Assembly: GCF_027579695.1 (NCBI RefSeq)
Contig: NC_083570.1
Location: 6,191,001 to 6,255,000 of the forward strand
Length of the DNA stretch: 64,000 bases
Origin: Neoarius graeffei
Lineage: Eukaryota > Chordata > Actinopteri > Siluriformes > Ariidae
Direction: 5' to 3'
The notes below the pieces were generated by a model, which saw only the letters and a program-made list of their open reading frames with translations, searched no databases and had not been told where the DNA came from. The translations under genes and the position numbers were made by a program. Each line of letters starts with the position of its first letter. The first letter of the stretch is position 1. Below, in pieces: positions 42,816 to 54,389 of this stretch.

Positions 42816-42851
<36 letters not shown>
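42815..42851. repeat. (ATT)n microsatellite
   Basis: About 12 ATT units near the right end of the hAT element. Confidence 0.9.
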
Positions 42852-42852
<1 letters not shown>

Positions 42853-43122
42853 GAGACACTACATGCTGAATTCAGAAACAAGGTAAATAATAACAAATGT
42901 GAGCTGTAGATATTTATGCTCAAATCCACTCAAAGTAGGGGGCAGGGCACCATCACGCTGTGTCAAGACAAGAACTTTCCTGAGAAACGACGCGAACGTC
43001 TGCATCATGCAGGATTTGCGGGCGGGAGTGGGACTGAAAATCATAATTCTTTGCGGGCGGGAGTGGGACTGCACAATCCGGGCGCGGGCGGGACTGAAAA
43101 ATCCGACCTGCGCAGACCTCTA

Positions 43123-43470
43123 GTGTGTAGAAAGCCAGGAGAAGAATTCCAATCAAACCGCACTAAGGTACTATAAAGCACGGAGGAGGCTGGGGCTGTT
43201 TCTCCTACAGCGCTGTTGGTGAGCTTGTGTTCAATAACGGCGTCATGAACTTTCAGAAATCTGCAGAGAAATGATTCAACCAACAGAAGTGGATTTTTCA
43301 GAAGGTTAATGAACCAAAGCAGATGACTGACAGCGATAAACATGTCTCTGCCAACCATACTGAACACAGTTGTATACAATTATACACAAAATATACAGAT
43401 AAAAAAGGAAAACAAGTTTCCTGTAAGTTGTTTAAATGATCAATAAAACATCTTTTTATCATCTAAACCT
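43123..43470 (+). pseudogene. Tc1-like relic, 3' continuation, shared with block D
   Basis: Continues the Tc1 frame after the hAT (RKPGEEFQSNRTKVL, stop, STEEAGAVSPTALL). From 43309 (aatgaaccaaagcagatgac) it is nearly identical to 62169 onward in block D, so the relic is part of the duplicated block and its left side in D was replaced. Confidence 0.65.
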
Positions 43471-43738
43471 TTATCTTTCTGGCTGCTGAGTCATTAATAT
43501 TGCGACGTTCTCTTCTGCATTTCCTGGACAGAAAGTTTCTTCCTGAATTCGACAAGAAAGAGGAGGGAATGTGTGAATTAGTGAAGGTCAGAAGTGTGTT
43601 GTGACAGAGAAAACAAAAGAGATGGATTGTGTTTGTGTTCAAACTCTTTAGATGAAGAGAGTTGGACTTCCAGATTTTTCTGAATGATTTTTTTTTTTTT
43701 TGGACATTTTAGTGGAGTCCACTGAATCAACGTTCATA

Positions 43739-43955
43739 AAATGTCATGAAATTAATCCTAATCAGTGCAGCTACATGGGTTATATTTCTGCACTGAAGGG
43801 AGATGAAATGGTTAATAGAGGAGTGTTCATGACCTCTCTGTGTTTGTGCTCCTCTTCTTCCTATCACTCTCTCTCTTTCACACACAGGACCAGGAAGTGA
43901 CTCGTCATTTCAGAGAAAACAAAAGTGATCTCTCTTTCGGTGTGAGTTCAGGAAA
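43739..43955 (+). promoter_or_regulatory. Conserved upstream region of TRIM-C with STAT-like site
   Basis: Homologous to 3597-3793. TTCAGAGAA at 43909-43917 and an ETS-like aggaagtgac at 43892-43901. It ends gagttcag|gaaaATG, acceptor-like as in A. Confidence 0.38.
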
Positions 43956-44228
43956 ATGGCCGAGGCCAGTATTTCAGTAGATCAGCTTTCTGTGGACCAG
44001 TTCATGTGTCCAGTGTGTCTGGATCTCCTGAAGGATCCGGTGACTATCTCCTGTGGTCACAGTTTCTGTAAGGTGTGTATTAATGGCTTCTGGGATCAGA
44101 AGGGCGTCTACAGCTGTCCTCAATGCAGAGGCACTTTCACTACAAGGCCTGTTCTACACAGAAACAACATGCTGGCTGAAGTGGTGGAGAAACTGAAGAA
44201 GACTGAATTCCCAAGATGTGGAGTGTGA
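43956..44228 (+). CDS. TRIM-C RING-only open frame
   Basis: 90 codons keep all eight RING ligands (CPVC, CGH, CKVC, CPQC) but end FPRCGV from the shifted frame. B-boxes and coiled coil are out of frame. If transcribed, the product would be a lone RING, or the transcript would be removed by nonsense-mediated decay. Functional status is uncertain; pseudogene is the simplest reading. Confidence 0.5.
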   Translation: MAEASISVDQLSVDQFMCPVCLDLLKDPVTISCGHSFCKVCINGFWDQKGVYSCPQCRGTFTTRPVLHRNNMLAEVVEKLKKTEFPRCGV

Positions 44229-44704
44229 TTTCTGCACCGGGAGAAAACACAAAGCCGTCAAGTCCTGTCTGATGTGTTTAGCTTGATTTTGTGAAACTCA
44301 TCTGAAACCTCATCTTGAAGTTCCTGCTTTGAAAAAACACACATTAATTGAAGCCTCAGCAAAACTCCAAGAGAAGATCTGCTCTGAACATAACAAGCTG
44401 ATTGAGATCTACTGTCGTACTGATCAAACCTGCACCTGTTATTTGTGTATGTTGGATAAACATAAAGACCATGACGCTGTTTCAGTTGCAGCAGAAAGAG
44501 CTGAGAAACAGGTGAGAACTAGAAATCTTTCCAGAATTAAATCATCTTAATTATAGTTTCCCATCTAGAAACAGGTGCTTTAGTCAGTGATATGATTTGA
44601 ACTTTAATTTCAATGTGTGTCTCAATCAGAAGGATTCTGTAAAAGCTGATTAAAATTGTCTGTGTTCTGGTGAACAGAGTGTTAAATTTATCTTCAGTGA
44701 TGGT

Positions 44705-45602
44705 CGTAATCTGGTTCGGGGTGGGTTTCCTGATAACGTTGCCCTTTAGACCTAAAGAGAGAGTTGAGAGACTCTCTTAAGGAACGAACGTTGTCTCTGT
44801 GTGTGGTTTTCCGGAACTCACTCATAAGAAGGAGTCTAAAGAGCAACAGGACGAAGAGCGTCTTTGCAGTTTGCGTCCCCGATATAGGCATTAGTAGCTG
44901 CTAAAAGCAATCATATTAGACATAACTAACAGTGTCCAAGTTAACTAACTATGTGTAAACATTAGACGTGGATAAGACTATGGCAACTTGGCGGGCAAAT
45001 CCACAGAAAGTCATTTGACTAATCAGACTGCATAGAATAAAACGTTTATATCCCTCAATATGCTTCTGCAGGTGGGTTGGCTAGTTTTTGTAGGCTGTGA
45101 TGTGCTCTGTTTTTGGCAAACAAAGCAAACATTTAAAATGAAACGACTCTTTATTCCTTTCAGAAAACTGAACCATGGGTTCTAGCTATAGAACCGTGGG
45201 TGTGTGCATTCCCCAGAAGAACCGCCTCCTTCCATTCTGCCATCAACTGATCGTGTTAAATAATGCTGCGGAGAAATCATTGATCTTGATTTTATCCAGT
45301 CTATGGACGTGACGTGACCCTAGTGATTACTGATAGACTGTCTCAGTGTCACCTGCGGAAAAACCAATCACGTTTTAGAAAAGAAAAGAAAAAAACATCC
45401 ACTTTCAAAGCTGCTTCATAGTAACGAGTAACGAGGACCTTGATAGAAATGTAGTGGAGTAAAAAGTACGATATTTGTCTTTCAAATGGAGTGAAGTTAA
45501 AGTCATAAGTTTCCACAAAAAATACTCAAGTAAAGTACAGATACTCAAAGTGTACTTCAGTACAGAACTCAAGTAAATGTACTTCGTTACTGTCCACCTC
45601 TG
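44705..45602. mobile_element. Block C intron 1: fold-back arm joined to deleted hAT
   Basis: The left arm of the intron 1 inverted-repeat element (44705-44915) jumps at about 44925 into the interior of the shared hAT (aactaacagtgtccaagtta), deleting about 1.9 kb relative to block A. The hAT right end, gtccacctctg, and flank ataattaa (45603-45610) remain. Confidence 0.7.
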
Positions 45603-45927
45603 ATAATTAACTCGATGTACTTGCAATGTAGAAGAAAACTAATTGAACACCACCAGCAGATTCAACCCCAGTTTCCCCCGCTGACTGTGAGAGTCCCTCA
45701 GAGCCGCATGCGCATTCTGTGGATTCGGCAGCAAGCGAGTCGCTCTTTGTTTTGAACGAGTGCTCCGGGTCTCTCGTAAATTCCGAGCAAACTAAAGGAC
45801 GACTTGTGCTACGATGTTGTTCGGGAAAACCACGTTAGCTTGATGATGGATCTTAAGAGGTCATTTAAAACTCTCTTGGCCTTAAGAGGCTTTTGGGAAA
45901 CCCAGCCCAGATCAGTTAGTGAACATT

Positions 45928-46027
<100 letters not shown>

Positions 46028-46329
46028 GCCTTCAGAGTGAAACATGAATGTACTTTGAACTGACATTAATATGGAACCAGTTCGCTCGTACTGTATAAAA
46101 AGCTGAATGTATTTTATTTGTCCTCAGAGTGAGTTAAAGGAGGAGCAGATGAAATCCCAGCAGAGAATCCAGGAGAAGCAGAAGAAGGTGCAGGAGCTGA
46201 AACAGGCTGTGAACACTATAAAGGTGAGCAGTGAGCAGAGACAGAGCTGCTCCTAGAAACACACACAACATGGACAACGAGTCATTTACAGTCCCAGTAA
46301 GAGAGGGAATGATAGATGAGCTTTAAATC

Positions 46330-46330
<1 letters not shown>

Positions 46331-46379
<49 letters not shown>
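46331..46379. repeat. (GT)n microsatellite in TRIM-C intron 2
   Basis: About 24 GT units next to the exon 3 acceptor. Confidence 0.95.
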
Positions 46380-46381
<2 letters not shown>

Positions 46382-47611
46382 TAACAGCTCAGTGCACAGA
46401 CAGCAGTGGAGGACAGTGAGAGGATCTTTACTGAGCTGATCAGCTCCATGGAGAAAAAGCGCTGGGAGGTGACGGAGCTGATCAGAGATCAGGAGAAGGC
46501 TGAACTGAGTCGAGCTGAACGACTCCTGGAGCAACTGGAGCAGGAGATTGCTGATCTTCAGAGGAGAGTCACTGAGCTGGAGCAGCTTTCACACACACAC
46601 GATCACATCCATTTCCTCCAGGTAACACTCACTGTCTGATCTACAGAGCCAGCTGTTCCTCACACACTCTCTAAAACACCTCTCATTAAGGGAACAATAA
46701 ATGCCCCTGTCTGACATCACAAGTGGGTTTTACATTTCATTTGCTTTCTGTAGGTTTTAGCTTCTGGACGTCGCTCTCTTCCATTGAACAGACCATCATT
46801 TCACACATCCAGCGTCACTGTCCATCAACATCTCTCATTTGATGGAGTGAGGAATTCTCTCTCAGATCTGAAAAAGAGACTCGAGGAATTCTGTGAGGAG
46901 GAATTCAACAAAATCCCTCCACATGGTAAGAGGAGCTGTTCCTGCTGGAGAAACACAGTGATGTGTTATTTCTTAGCGATGCTCCTGCTTTCTTTTCTGC
47001 AGACACTTTATTCACCCGACACTTTGAACTAAAACACTGATTTAAAGTGCTGATGACACGAACATGACTCTATGCAATTTCTTTAATAAACTATCCAACA
47101 TGGCAAACATGTTCGATTTCTGTTATAATTACATGAAAAGCTGTTACGCGAATATCCAACTTTTAATTGCACAGCGCAAGAAAACTGGGTCCGTGGCTCG
47201 CGGCCATGTTGTGACATCAGCAGAAGAACTTGCTGCGGTTCACTGGCTGTTCTACTCTGGTTCTACTCAATGGAAATGGCGCATGAAAACGCTGGTGAAC
47301 TCTCTAGTGCTAGCTCTTCCTCTTCTGGGAGTCAAGAATTGTGTTGATCTCTTCCGAATAGAATCTATGATAGTCTACCCTCTTTACCCTTTGCCTCTCG
47401 TTGCTAGGTGGCAGTTACATGAAAGCCGCAAGCTTTCACAAGCAAATACATGATTGATATCACGCCGACTTTATGATTACATTTATGATTATCATGTAGA
47501 ATCTATAGCTCTACGTACCTTTATCTTATGTCGTTTCACAACACATGTTCTGACAGGAGGACTGTCTTTGGATCCGGCGTAGCTACTAGTAGACCCTCTC
47601 CGGAATACTGG

Positions 47612-47821
47612 CAGTGTTGCCAAATTGGGAGGTTTCCCGCCCAGTTGGGCGGTTTCAAGTGCATTTTGGTGGGTTTTGAACATATTTTGGGCTGGAAAAC
47701 GTCAGCGGTATCTGGCAACAGATACTGCTGATGTTTTCCAGCCCAAAATATGTTCAAAACTCACCAAAATGCACTTGAAACAGCCCAACTTGGCGGGAAA
47801 CCTCCCAATCTGGCAACACTG
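47612..47821. repeat. Inverted dimer of the CAGTGTTGCC MITE
   Basis: 210 bp. Each half starts cagtgttgcc(a/c)a and contains ggtttcaagtgcattttggt, then gaacatattttgggctggaa; the halves are reverse complements with few differences. This is two copies of the 29968 family, head to head. No 8-bp duplication is visible around the dimer. Confidence 0.85.
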
Positions 47822-48088
47822 TGTAGGCAGTGCTGATGGTAGTAACACACGTTTGTGCTGAACTGAACACCCAAGAGATTCTTTTAAGCTGGGATGGGTG
47901 TCAAAACAATCCAAATCGAAGTGTTGAGAGCACAGGACGGATGTTGGTGAGGGCTCCCACTTGTCACGAGTGCGCCTGACTTGCTTCACCCACTTCGCAT
48001 GCAGCTCGGGATCTCTGGGAAACTTGAATAAACTTACCCCATCCTTGTGGGTTTTGGAGCAAAAGCCGGCAACACAACGCGAAGGCAT
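47822..48088 (-). CDS. THAP-domain protein fragment of Kolobok-like element
   Basis: Minus strand from MPSRC. THAP zinc finger C2CH: C5-x4-C10, then C53-x2-H56, with P24, W33 and F57 in the expected places and a KRVLLPSALPT end near the AVPTIF position. THAP domains bind DNA and occur in P and Kolobok transposases and accessory proteins. The frame runs on without stop into the MITE at 47821 (QCCQIGRFPAKLG...) to 47702. Likely part of a defective element. Confidence 0.75.
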
Positions 48089-48530
48089 AATAACCATATA
48101 TAAAATGTATTATAAAAATACTAATAATGATAAACTGAACACCTGTCGCATCTACAACAAACTGGTCAGTTAGGAGGAAGGTTCTTTCGCTGACGTCATA
48201 TAGCTCCTCCTCCTCATTCATCTCCTGGGTGCTGCAGCCCCGTCAAATTTGCCCAAATAGCCGCATTTTTTATCATAACTTGTAAAATAGGCGCCTTCGT
48301 GAATTAATATATGGATCATCGGGAATTACTTTTTATGTTATAAAACATCGCCAAAGATGTCAAAAACGTGTCTTCAGCACTTTAAAATGAATAAACTGAC
48401 TGGATCACTTTAAACTCTTTCCATCTCTTACACAAACTCATGTTTCTATTTTTCTCTCCACAGCTGCAGCAGTTCAGATCATTTCAGAACCAGAACCACA
48501 GAGCAGAGAAGACTTTCTGAAATGTACATC

Positions 48531-48532
<2 letters not shown>

Positions 48533-48584
<52 letters not shown>

Positions 48585-48590
48585 ACTTCT
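48533..48590. repeat. (CA)n microsatellite in TRIM-C intron 5
   Basis: About 25 CA units. The homologous run in block A (10332-10352) has 10. Confidence 0.95.
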
Positions 48591-49746
48591 AGGCCTGTCA
48601 CAATAACAAATTTTGTTGGATGATGTATTGTCTCAGAAATTATTGCGATAAACGATATTATTGTTGACGTCTTTTCAAGACAATTTTATGCCACTAGTAA
48701 AATAATAATGATCATGCAAATACACCCTTTCATAGAACAGTAAATTTTTTAATTAAGTCAACTTATTCAATTCAACAGTGGAACGTAAACAATAAATATG
48801 AATAAATAAGCTAAAGAAATAAAACAACAATCAAACAAAACCACTCACAACAAAAACAATAAATAAAATACAATTTATGGCTCTTAAAAATTGCACTGAA
48901 GTGAATATTAACTTGGCACAGGGAAATAAAAAGACATTCTTTTCTTCACAGGCAACATTCTGCCAATCCAGTTTCTCAAAGATTAGTACCCAGATCAACA
49001 AAAAGTGCAAAGTAACAACGTATTGCCAGCTGCCATTTGGATAAAAGTCACAACAATTAGAACGAGATAACATGTAGGCAAGGGCGTAGGTTTGGTATTA
49101 ACATTGGTGGGGACAAAAACCCAATGCCAACCCCCAGTGGTGCCAACTTCAGGTCAACATTAGAGGGTCACAATATTTTGCTCCGTTGTGTTCCACCAAA
49201 AGAGTCTCCATCATCTCTCCAAAGGCCAGACTTTTAACATTTGAAGTTCAGAACTGTAGTAATTCATGAATAATAATAATAATAATATGAAATCCATTTG
49301 ATTAACTGCAAATCTTGCATGTGATGATGAACTCATTCTACCAATTTGCAAATGTGTTTTCCAAGCGAATACCGCACTGACTGTCGGGAGGGTGTATGTT
49401 CCTTTCCCTCATAAATGGAAATAAAACCCATCCGGAGCCTTAAACACTGCGTTCCATGAGGCTGGCAGGGGGAGTCGCTCTCTTCTGTGGGATCTTTAAC
49501 TAGTTTTAGAATGCTAGTTTAAGCTGATATGTGATTGATCTAACGGTAAAACGGCACGAGGGCTCGAGAACTTGGACAGGTTACAATTTTACTTGGCAAC
49601 AGAATGTATCTGAATTCTGATTGGTTGTTGTTATATTATTGCCCTTTTGCTGTGTTCTTGAGCCCAGAGTGGGGGGAGGGGGGAGTGACAGGGTTCTACA
49701 GAGAAAAGTTTTCACTGCAACCGAACTGCTGTTTTCGTGACCACGC
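48591..49746. other. TRIM-C intron 5: relic hAT termini, as in block A
   Basis: Colinear with 10353-11550 (ctaggcctgtcacaataaca, aagggcgtaggtttggtatt). No independent gene. Confidence 0.5.
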
Positions 49747-49754
49747 CCCCAGCG

Positions 49755-50140
49755 CATCGGCGTCGCCAGGGGTATTTTACTGGGGCACGTGCCCCAGTAT
49801 AGATCTGTAGTGCCCCAGTAAAAAAAATCCAGTGACGAAACGCTCTGAATTTTAAACTTGGGAATAGCTGCAATTTAATTAATTCATAACGTGGGGTAGG
49901 CTAACCGATGCGCGAAGAAGACCATCTACAATGCTTTTACATTGGTAGTTTTGGCTGGCCTCGCGCACACTAAGCAATGTGAAAAAAGTGTGCGCGTGAC
50001 ATGAGTAACATCTTGGTTGCTATGGGGACCGCAGACTCCAGCAGCCCTCAGATGCAATGAAATTCAGAGCAGGGGAAACCATCTCTCCGTGTTTTTCAAC
50101 TGTTTACAGGTTAGTAGACAGTAATTCCACTGTCATTTTT

Positions 50141-50176
<36 letters not shown>

Positions 50177-50705
50177 GGTGCTTTTAGAGGCTTTTGGATT
50201 GTGTTTAGAGATGTTCAATGCTGAAAATGCGTGTGCTTACAAAGATATGTTTGGTGATTTAAAAGGTATCAAGTGTGAATACTGTTGGCCATTAAGTACT
50301 CTTGGTTGAGTTTAAAAACTTGGCGGTGTTGTATTGTATGTTAATATGTTCTTTTACAATATTACCAACAGTATAAGTATTACATTGCTATTATCACAAA
50401 TGTTGCAAATATTCATACTGTTATTATTAAATGATTGACCTGGATTCAGTGTCCTCGTAATCATTTTGAGTTTTACAGCTCTAGTGACTAGTTTTAAGCA
50501 GGCCGTTTCTAAATATAAATATCAATATATAAATATATATTACATAAAATATAATATATATTACATAAAATGTAATATATATTATATAAAAAATATAAAT
50601 ATAAATATAGTGCAAAATTTTTTGCTCGCGCGCTTCGCGCGCTCGCATACATTTCCTGTGCCCCTTTTGTGCCCCAGTATGGTCTTGGGTCTAGTGACGC
50701 CCCTG
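49755..50705. mobile_element. hAT element in TRIM-C intron 5, TSD ccccagcg/ccccagca
   Basis: Ends catcggcgtcgccaggggta and ...ctagtgacgcccctg, with tactggggcac at both ends. 8-bp flanks at 49747-49754 and 50706-50713 match in seven of eight. Not in block A. Contains a (CA)n at 50142-50174, an AT-rich palindromic stretch at 50515-50610 (tatatattacataaaat) and a GC palindrome, gcgcgcttcgcgcgc (50628-50642). It lies about 50 bp before exon 6, close enough to disturb the branch point. Confidence 0.75.
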
Positions 50706-50753
50706 CCCCAGCATGGTCCACATTGTTCAGTTTGTTTTTCTCTCTTATTTTAG

Positions 50754-51283
50754 ATTTCTGTCATCTGACTCTGGATCCCAACACGGTACATCATGACCTC
50801 ATTCTGTCTGAGAACGGAGCGGTGAGAGTCAGTGAGAGAGAGCAGCGTTACTCTGATCATCCAGACAGATTTGATTTCTGGTGGCAGGTGTTGTGTAAGG
50901 AGAGTGTGTGTGGACGCTGTTACTGGGAGGTGGAGTGGAGCCGTGCTGCTGCTGTGTTCATATCAGTCTCATATAAAGACATCAGCAGGAAAGGACGGGG
51001 TAATGAGTGTCGGTTTGGACGCAACAATCAGTCCTGGAGTCTGTGGTGTTCTTCTTCTTCTCTCTCTTTCTATCACAACAGCATTAAGACTGATCTCAGA
51101 GTTCCATCACCCTCCAGAATAGGAGTGTATGTGGATCACAGTGCAGGAACTCTGTCCTTCTACAGCGTCTCTGACACGATGAAGCTCCTCCACAGAGTCC
51201 ACACCACATTCACTCAGACTCTATACGCTGGGTTTGGGTTCTGGGTTTCTGGTTCTACAGTGAGATTGTGTGATCCAGAATAA
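50754..51283 (+). CDS. TRIM-C exon 6: PRY/SPRY domain
   Basis: 530 nt after acceptor ttattttag. LTLDPNTVHHDLILSENG, RYSDHPDRFDFWWQ, CGRCYWEVEWSRA, SWSLWCSSSS, VDHSAGTLSFYSVS and CDPE. Nine nucleotides shorter than TRIM-A in frame. Open, but its RING exon is broken. Confidence 0.82.
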
Positions 51284-52150
51284 AGTGTGTAGTGTTTTCT
51301 GTAAAATTCCTGCACGTTGCCACGTTGTTGCTCAGTCGTCTGTTTCACTAGAACACAATCCAGCTGCACAAAAACACTCATTTTAATATTTAAATGAAAA
51401 AAAGATATTTAAAATAATTAAAAAGGAAATGTTAAAAATTAACTGTCAGACAAGAAACTCGTCAAGTTTAAAAAGAAAATGATCTCATGACCTTCGCATT
51501 ATAAAGTTCTGTTTGTTTCATATTAAGCAGCGTCTCATTAAATAACTAATAAACAGTAATAAAGCCAGAACAGAACAACATTTTAAACCTGTTCAGGTCA
51601 CACTATATAAAAATAAAACATCACTTTTGGAATGAATTTGATTTTTCTGCTTGTGTTCTAAGATGTAAAATCCACATTCACTTTTTCAAATCTGAAGTTG
51701 TTTCTAAACCCTGAGATTTGATTGTAAAACATTGAACAATATTTAAACTCCATTAGAACATCCAGTACATGATCGGTTCAGGCTGCCGATGTCGTGTTCA
51801 TCCCATATTCAGCCTGGATGATGATTGGCCCGCAGATAGAACCTTATAAATCCAGGTTTATCTGTGAGTTTGGGATTTTTATTCAAATATTACAATCAAA
51901 GCTTTGCAGAATAAAAGATAAGAGCACAGGAGAATAAAGTTTCCCCCAGTGATGGAGTTTCTGTGCTGAACTCATTTTCAGACAGAAGCAAATTCAACCT
52001 TTTCCTGAGAGTTTCAGCAGCTGGATAAATATTGTTCAGTATTTTAAATTGAATTTCTTTCACTGTGGGTGAAATTGGCTGTCTAAAATAACTACAGTGT
52101 GTATTTGTTAGCGTTCCTCCATCGTCAGTTATTCTTACTTTTATTTTTTT
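51284..52150. other. TRIM-C 3' flank
   Basis: Nearly identical to 12139-13010 after TRIM-A. Non-coding, probable 3' UTR. Confidence 0.5.
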
Positions 52151-53580
52151 AAATCAGGAAATAGCTTCCATTTTAAAACATTTCTAATTCCTTTGTTATT
52201 AGATTTTATTTCACCAATTTCCACTTCACCGATTTTCAGTTCAGGCAGTTTGACCGACACCTTTGAATATTCAAGGGTATTTTTTATTGTGAATCTTAAG
52301 GGAGGTGGAATAGCTCTACAAATTTAATTAAATTCTCTATAGACACATTTTAAATGAAACTTTTCTACAAATGAATTAAATTGCATTAAATGTCCATTTT
52401 CATCCATTAGATCAGTAATATCTAAAACTTTATCATTCCATTCTTGTTGAAATAAAGTCTTCCTATTAATAGTAATGGTTCTATTTTTCCACAAGGTTAA
52501 GTACGCTCGCATTTGTGTACATTAAATAAATTTTGGTGAAATTGGGCAGCCTTGTCTGATTCCACGTAAAATCATAAATTGAATAACTGATTGGTAATCA
52601 ATCATATCCAGAATCAGTCGGACGTGGTTTTGAATATATCTTCCCTTCATGAAGGCTGATTGATATTCGTCTACAAGTTTTACAAGTCCACGCTTTAGAC
52701 GATTAGCAGATACTAAGGCAAGTAATTCATAATCATTGCATAGTAAGGTTATAGGTCTCCAGTTGTCTAGCAACAAGTCTTTTTTGGGTTTTGGTAGCAA
52801 AGTTATTAAGCCTGTCTTCATAGTCGGGGATAAACATCCTTTGTGAATGCATTCTAAAAATGCTCTATATAATATATATATATATATATTTTTAATATCC
52901 ACCCAAAAGTATTTTAAAAATTCAGATGTTAAGCCATCGATTCCTGGTGATTTACCATTTTTCGTTTGTTTTAATGCAATTTCAATAATAGTTAATTCCT
53001 CAAGTGTAAGTTTGTCTTCATCCAGTTTTTTGATGTCATCATTGATGGGATAAAATAAGACGTCACATTCTGATTTATTAAATTTAAGTTACAATAAACG
53101 AGCCAAATTCCATCCCGTACTCATTTCTGATCTTCTATATTATCACTGGTCATAAGCTTACTCATTTTTTTCTGAGTTTGTCTTTGATTTTCAAGTCTGA
53201 AGAAATACAATGAACTTTTTTCACCCTGTTCGATCCATCCAGCTCTTGATCGAGTGGAAGCTCCATTTCCCTTTATTGTGTACATTTCGTCTAGTTGAGA
53301 CTGCAGTGACTGTAATTCTGAAATGTTTTCGAAGGATAGTTGTGTGTTATTTACTAATGTATTAATTTTATCAATCAGATCCTTTTGTTCTTGTCTCCTT
53401 ATACATGAAAGTTTTTTACCCATGCCAATTGCTATTTGTTTGAGCTTAAACTTAAACCATTCCCATTTACTCCTATCAGACATGTCTAACTCTTCAACCT
53501 CCAAAATAAGAGACTTCACCCTGATCACAAAATTCACCGTTCTGTAATCAGTCATTAAATTTCCAGATATGAGGAACACT
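52150..53580 (-). pseudogene. L1-type LINE relic, minus strand (block C)
   Basis: Minus strand. 53121-53579 encodes the region before RT, including STRSRAGWIEQGEKSSLYFF. 52522-52902 encodes RT pieces: LITLLPKPKKD, NWRPITLLCNDYELLALVSA, YQSAFMKGRYIQNHVRLI and then ILRGIRQGCPISP. 52324-52512 holds the C-terminal fragment shared with block A. The central catalytic part (FADD region) is deleted. Clear L1 family; inactive. Confidence 0.82.
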
Positions 53581-54220
53581 GCAAAAAAACCTTACAGTAT
53601 ATGACTAATTTTTTACAGTGGTTTTCCTGTTCTTTAAAAATAGTGTACAAAACTGTAAAATTAGACATTATCTGTAAATCAAAAATGCATCTGTTATTCT
53701 AAGTATTATGACAGTAATAAACTACATTTCTCATTTTTTTACAGAAATACAATTCATTTTAGATGATCTTTTCAGTTTTCTTAAATTACATACAAATTCA
53801 TGTAAAATGACAGTAATTATTTGTAATTAAATATGTAGCCTGGTCTATTAAAGTTTGTCCATACTAACAATATTAACACTTCTCTAATTTTAAGGTAAAT
53901 CTTATTTTTATATTTGCATGTAATTATACATTCAACCTGTAATTAAATATGCAGCTTGTTATATAAAAGGTTTGTCTATACTAAAAATCTAACGCTTTTC
54001 TCTGTAATTTTGAAGTAAATCTTATTAGTTTTAGATTTATGAGTACTTTTACATTCAAACTTCGTAATTAAATATGTGCCTTTTTATAACGGTTTATGTC
54101 CATATTAACAATATGTTTTTCTCTGTAATAAGGTAAAGATTAGTTTTATATCTATATTTTTACATTCAAACTCTGTAATTGAATATGTAGCTTTTTATAT
54201 AAAGGTTTACATGCATGTCC
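53580..54220. repeat. Tandem repeat array (block C) within ACAGT/CTGTAA-rich sequence
   Basis: Starts with acactgcaaaaaaaccttac agtatatg and several tttacag/ctgtaa motifs. From about 53770 it has four to five copies of the unit seen in block A (13790-14093), including ctgtaattaaatatg and ttgtccatac. Confidence 0.65.
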
Positions 54221-54389
54221 ATACTGATGTTTTTCTCTGTAATATTATGGTAAATCTTATTCACAATCTTGTTCACTAGTACTTGTATGTACTGTATAAA
54301 AGTGCTGGTGTAGACTTCTATACTTTAATATTCAAACTGTAATTCTGGATATAATGCCAATGAATCTGACAAAAATAAAATGAGGAAAG

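Larger units (their letters stand above)
39447..43122. mobile_element. hAT element in Tc1 relic, TSD gtgtgaag/gtgtgtag
   Basis: Ends tagagccctgcacactcgcg and ...gacctgcgcagacctcta. Both are followed by cgggcgggactg-type GC-rich subterminal repeats (39520-39595 and 43018-43095). The 8-bp flanks at 39439-39446 and 43123-43130 match in seven of eight positions, and removing the element rejoins the Tc1 frame. No transposase. It hosts nested elements at 39723-40398, 40561-42448 and 42457-42652. Confidence 0.78.
47046..48381 (-). mobile_element. Kolobok-like element with THAP domain, TSD TTAA
   Basis: Ends agtgctgatgacacgaacat and ...cgtgtcttcagcact, inverted repeats of about 17 bp with one difference. 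TTAA lies on both sides (47042-47045 and 48382-48385), and block A shows the empty site gatttaaaatgaat. TTAA duplications plus a THAP protein are the known signature of Kolobok transposons. Only the THAP part is coding; the DDE transposase is missing. It sits in intron 4 of TRIM-C and is absent from A, so it inserted after the duplication. Confidence 0.78.

Noticed and set aside
50515-50610. AT-rich stretch as replication origin
   Set aside because: It is part of a hAT element; AT-richness alone is no evidence.
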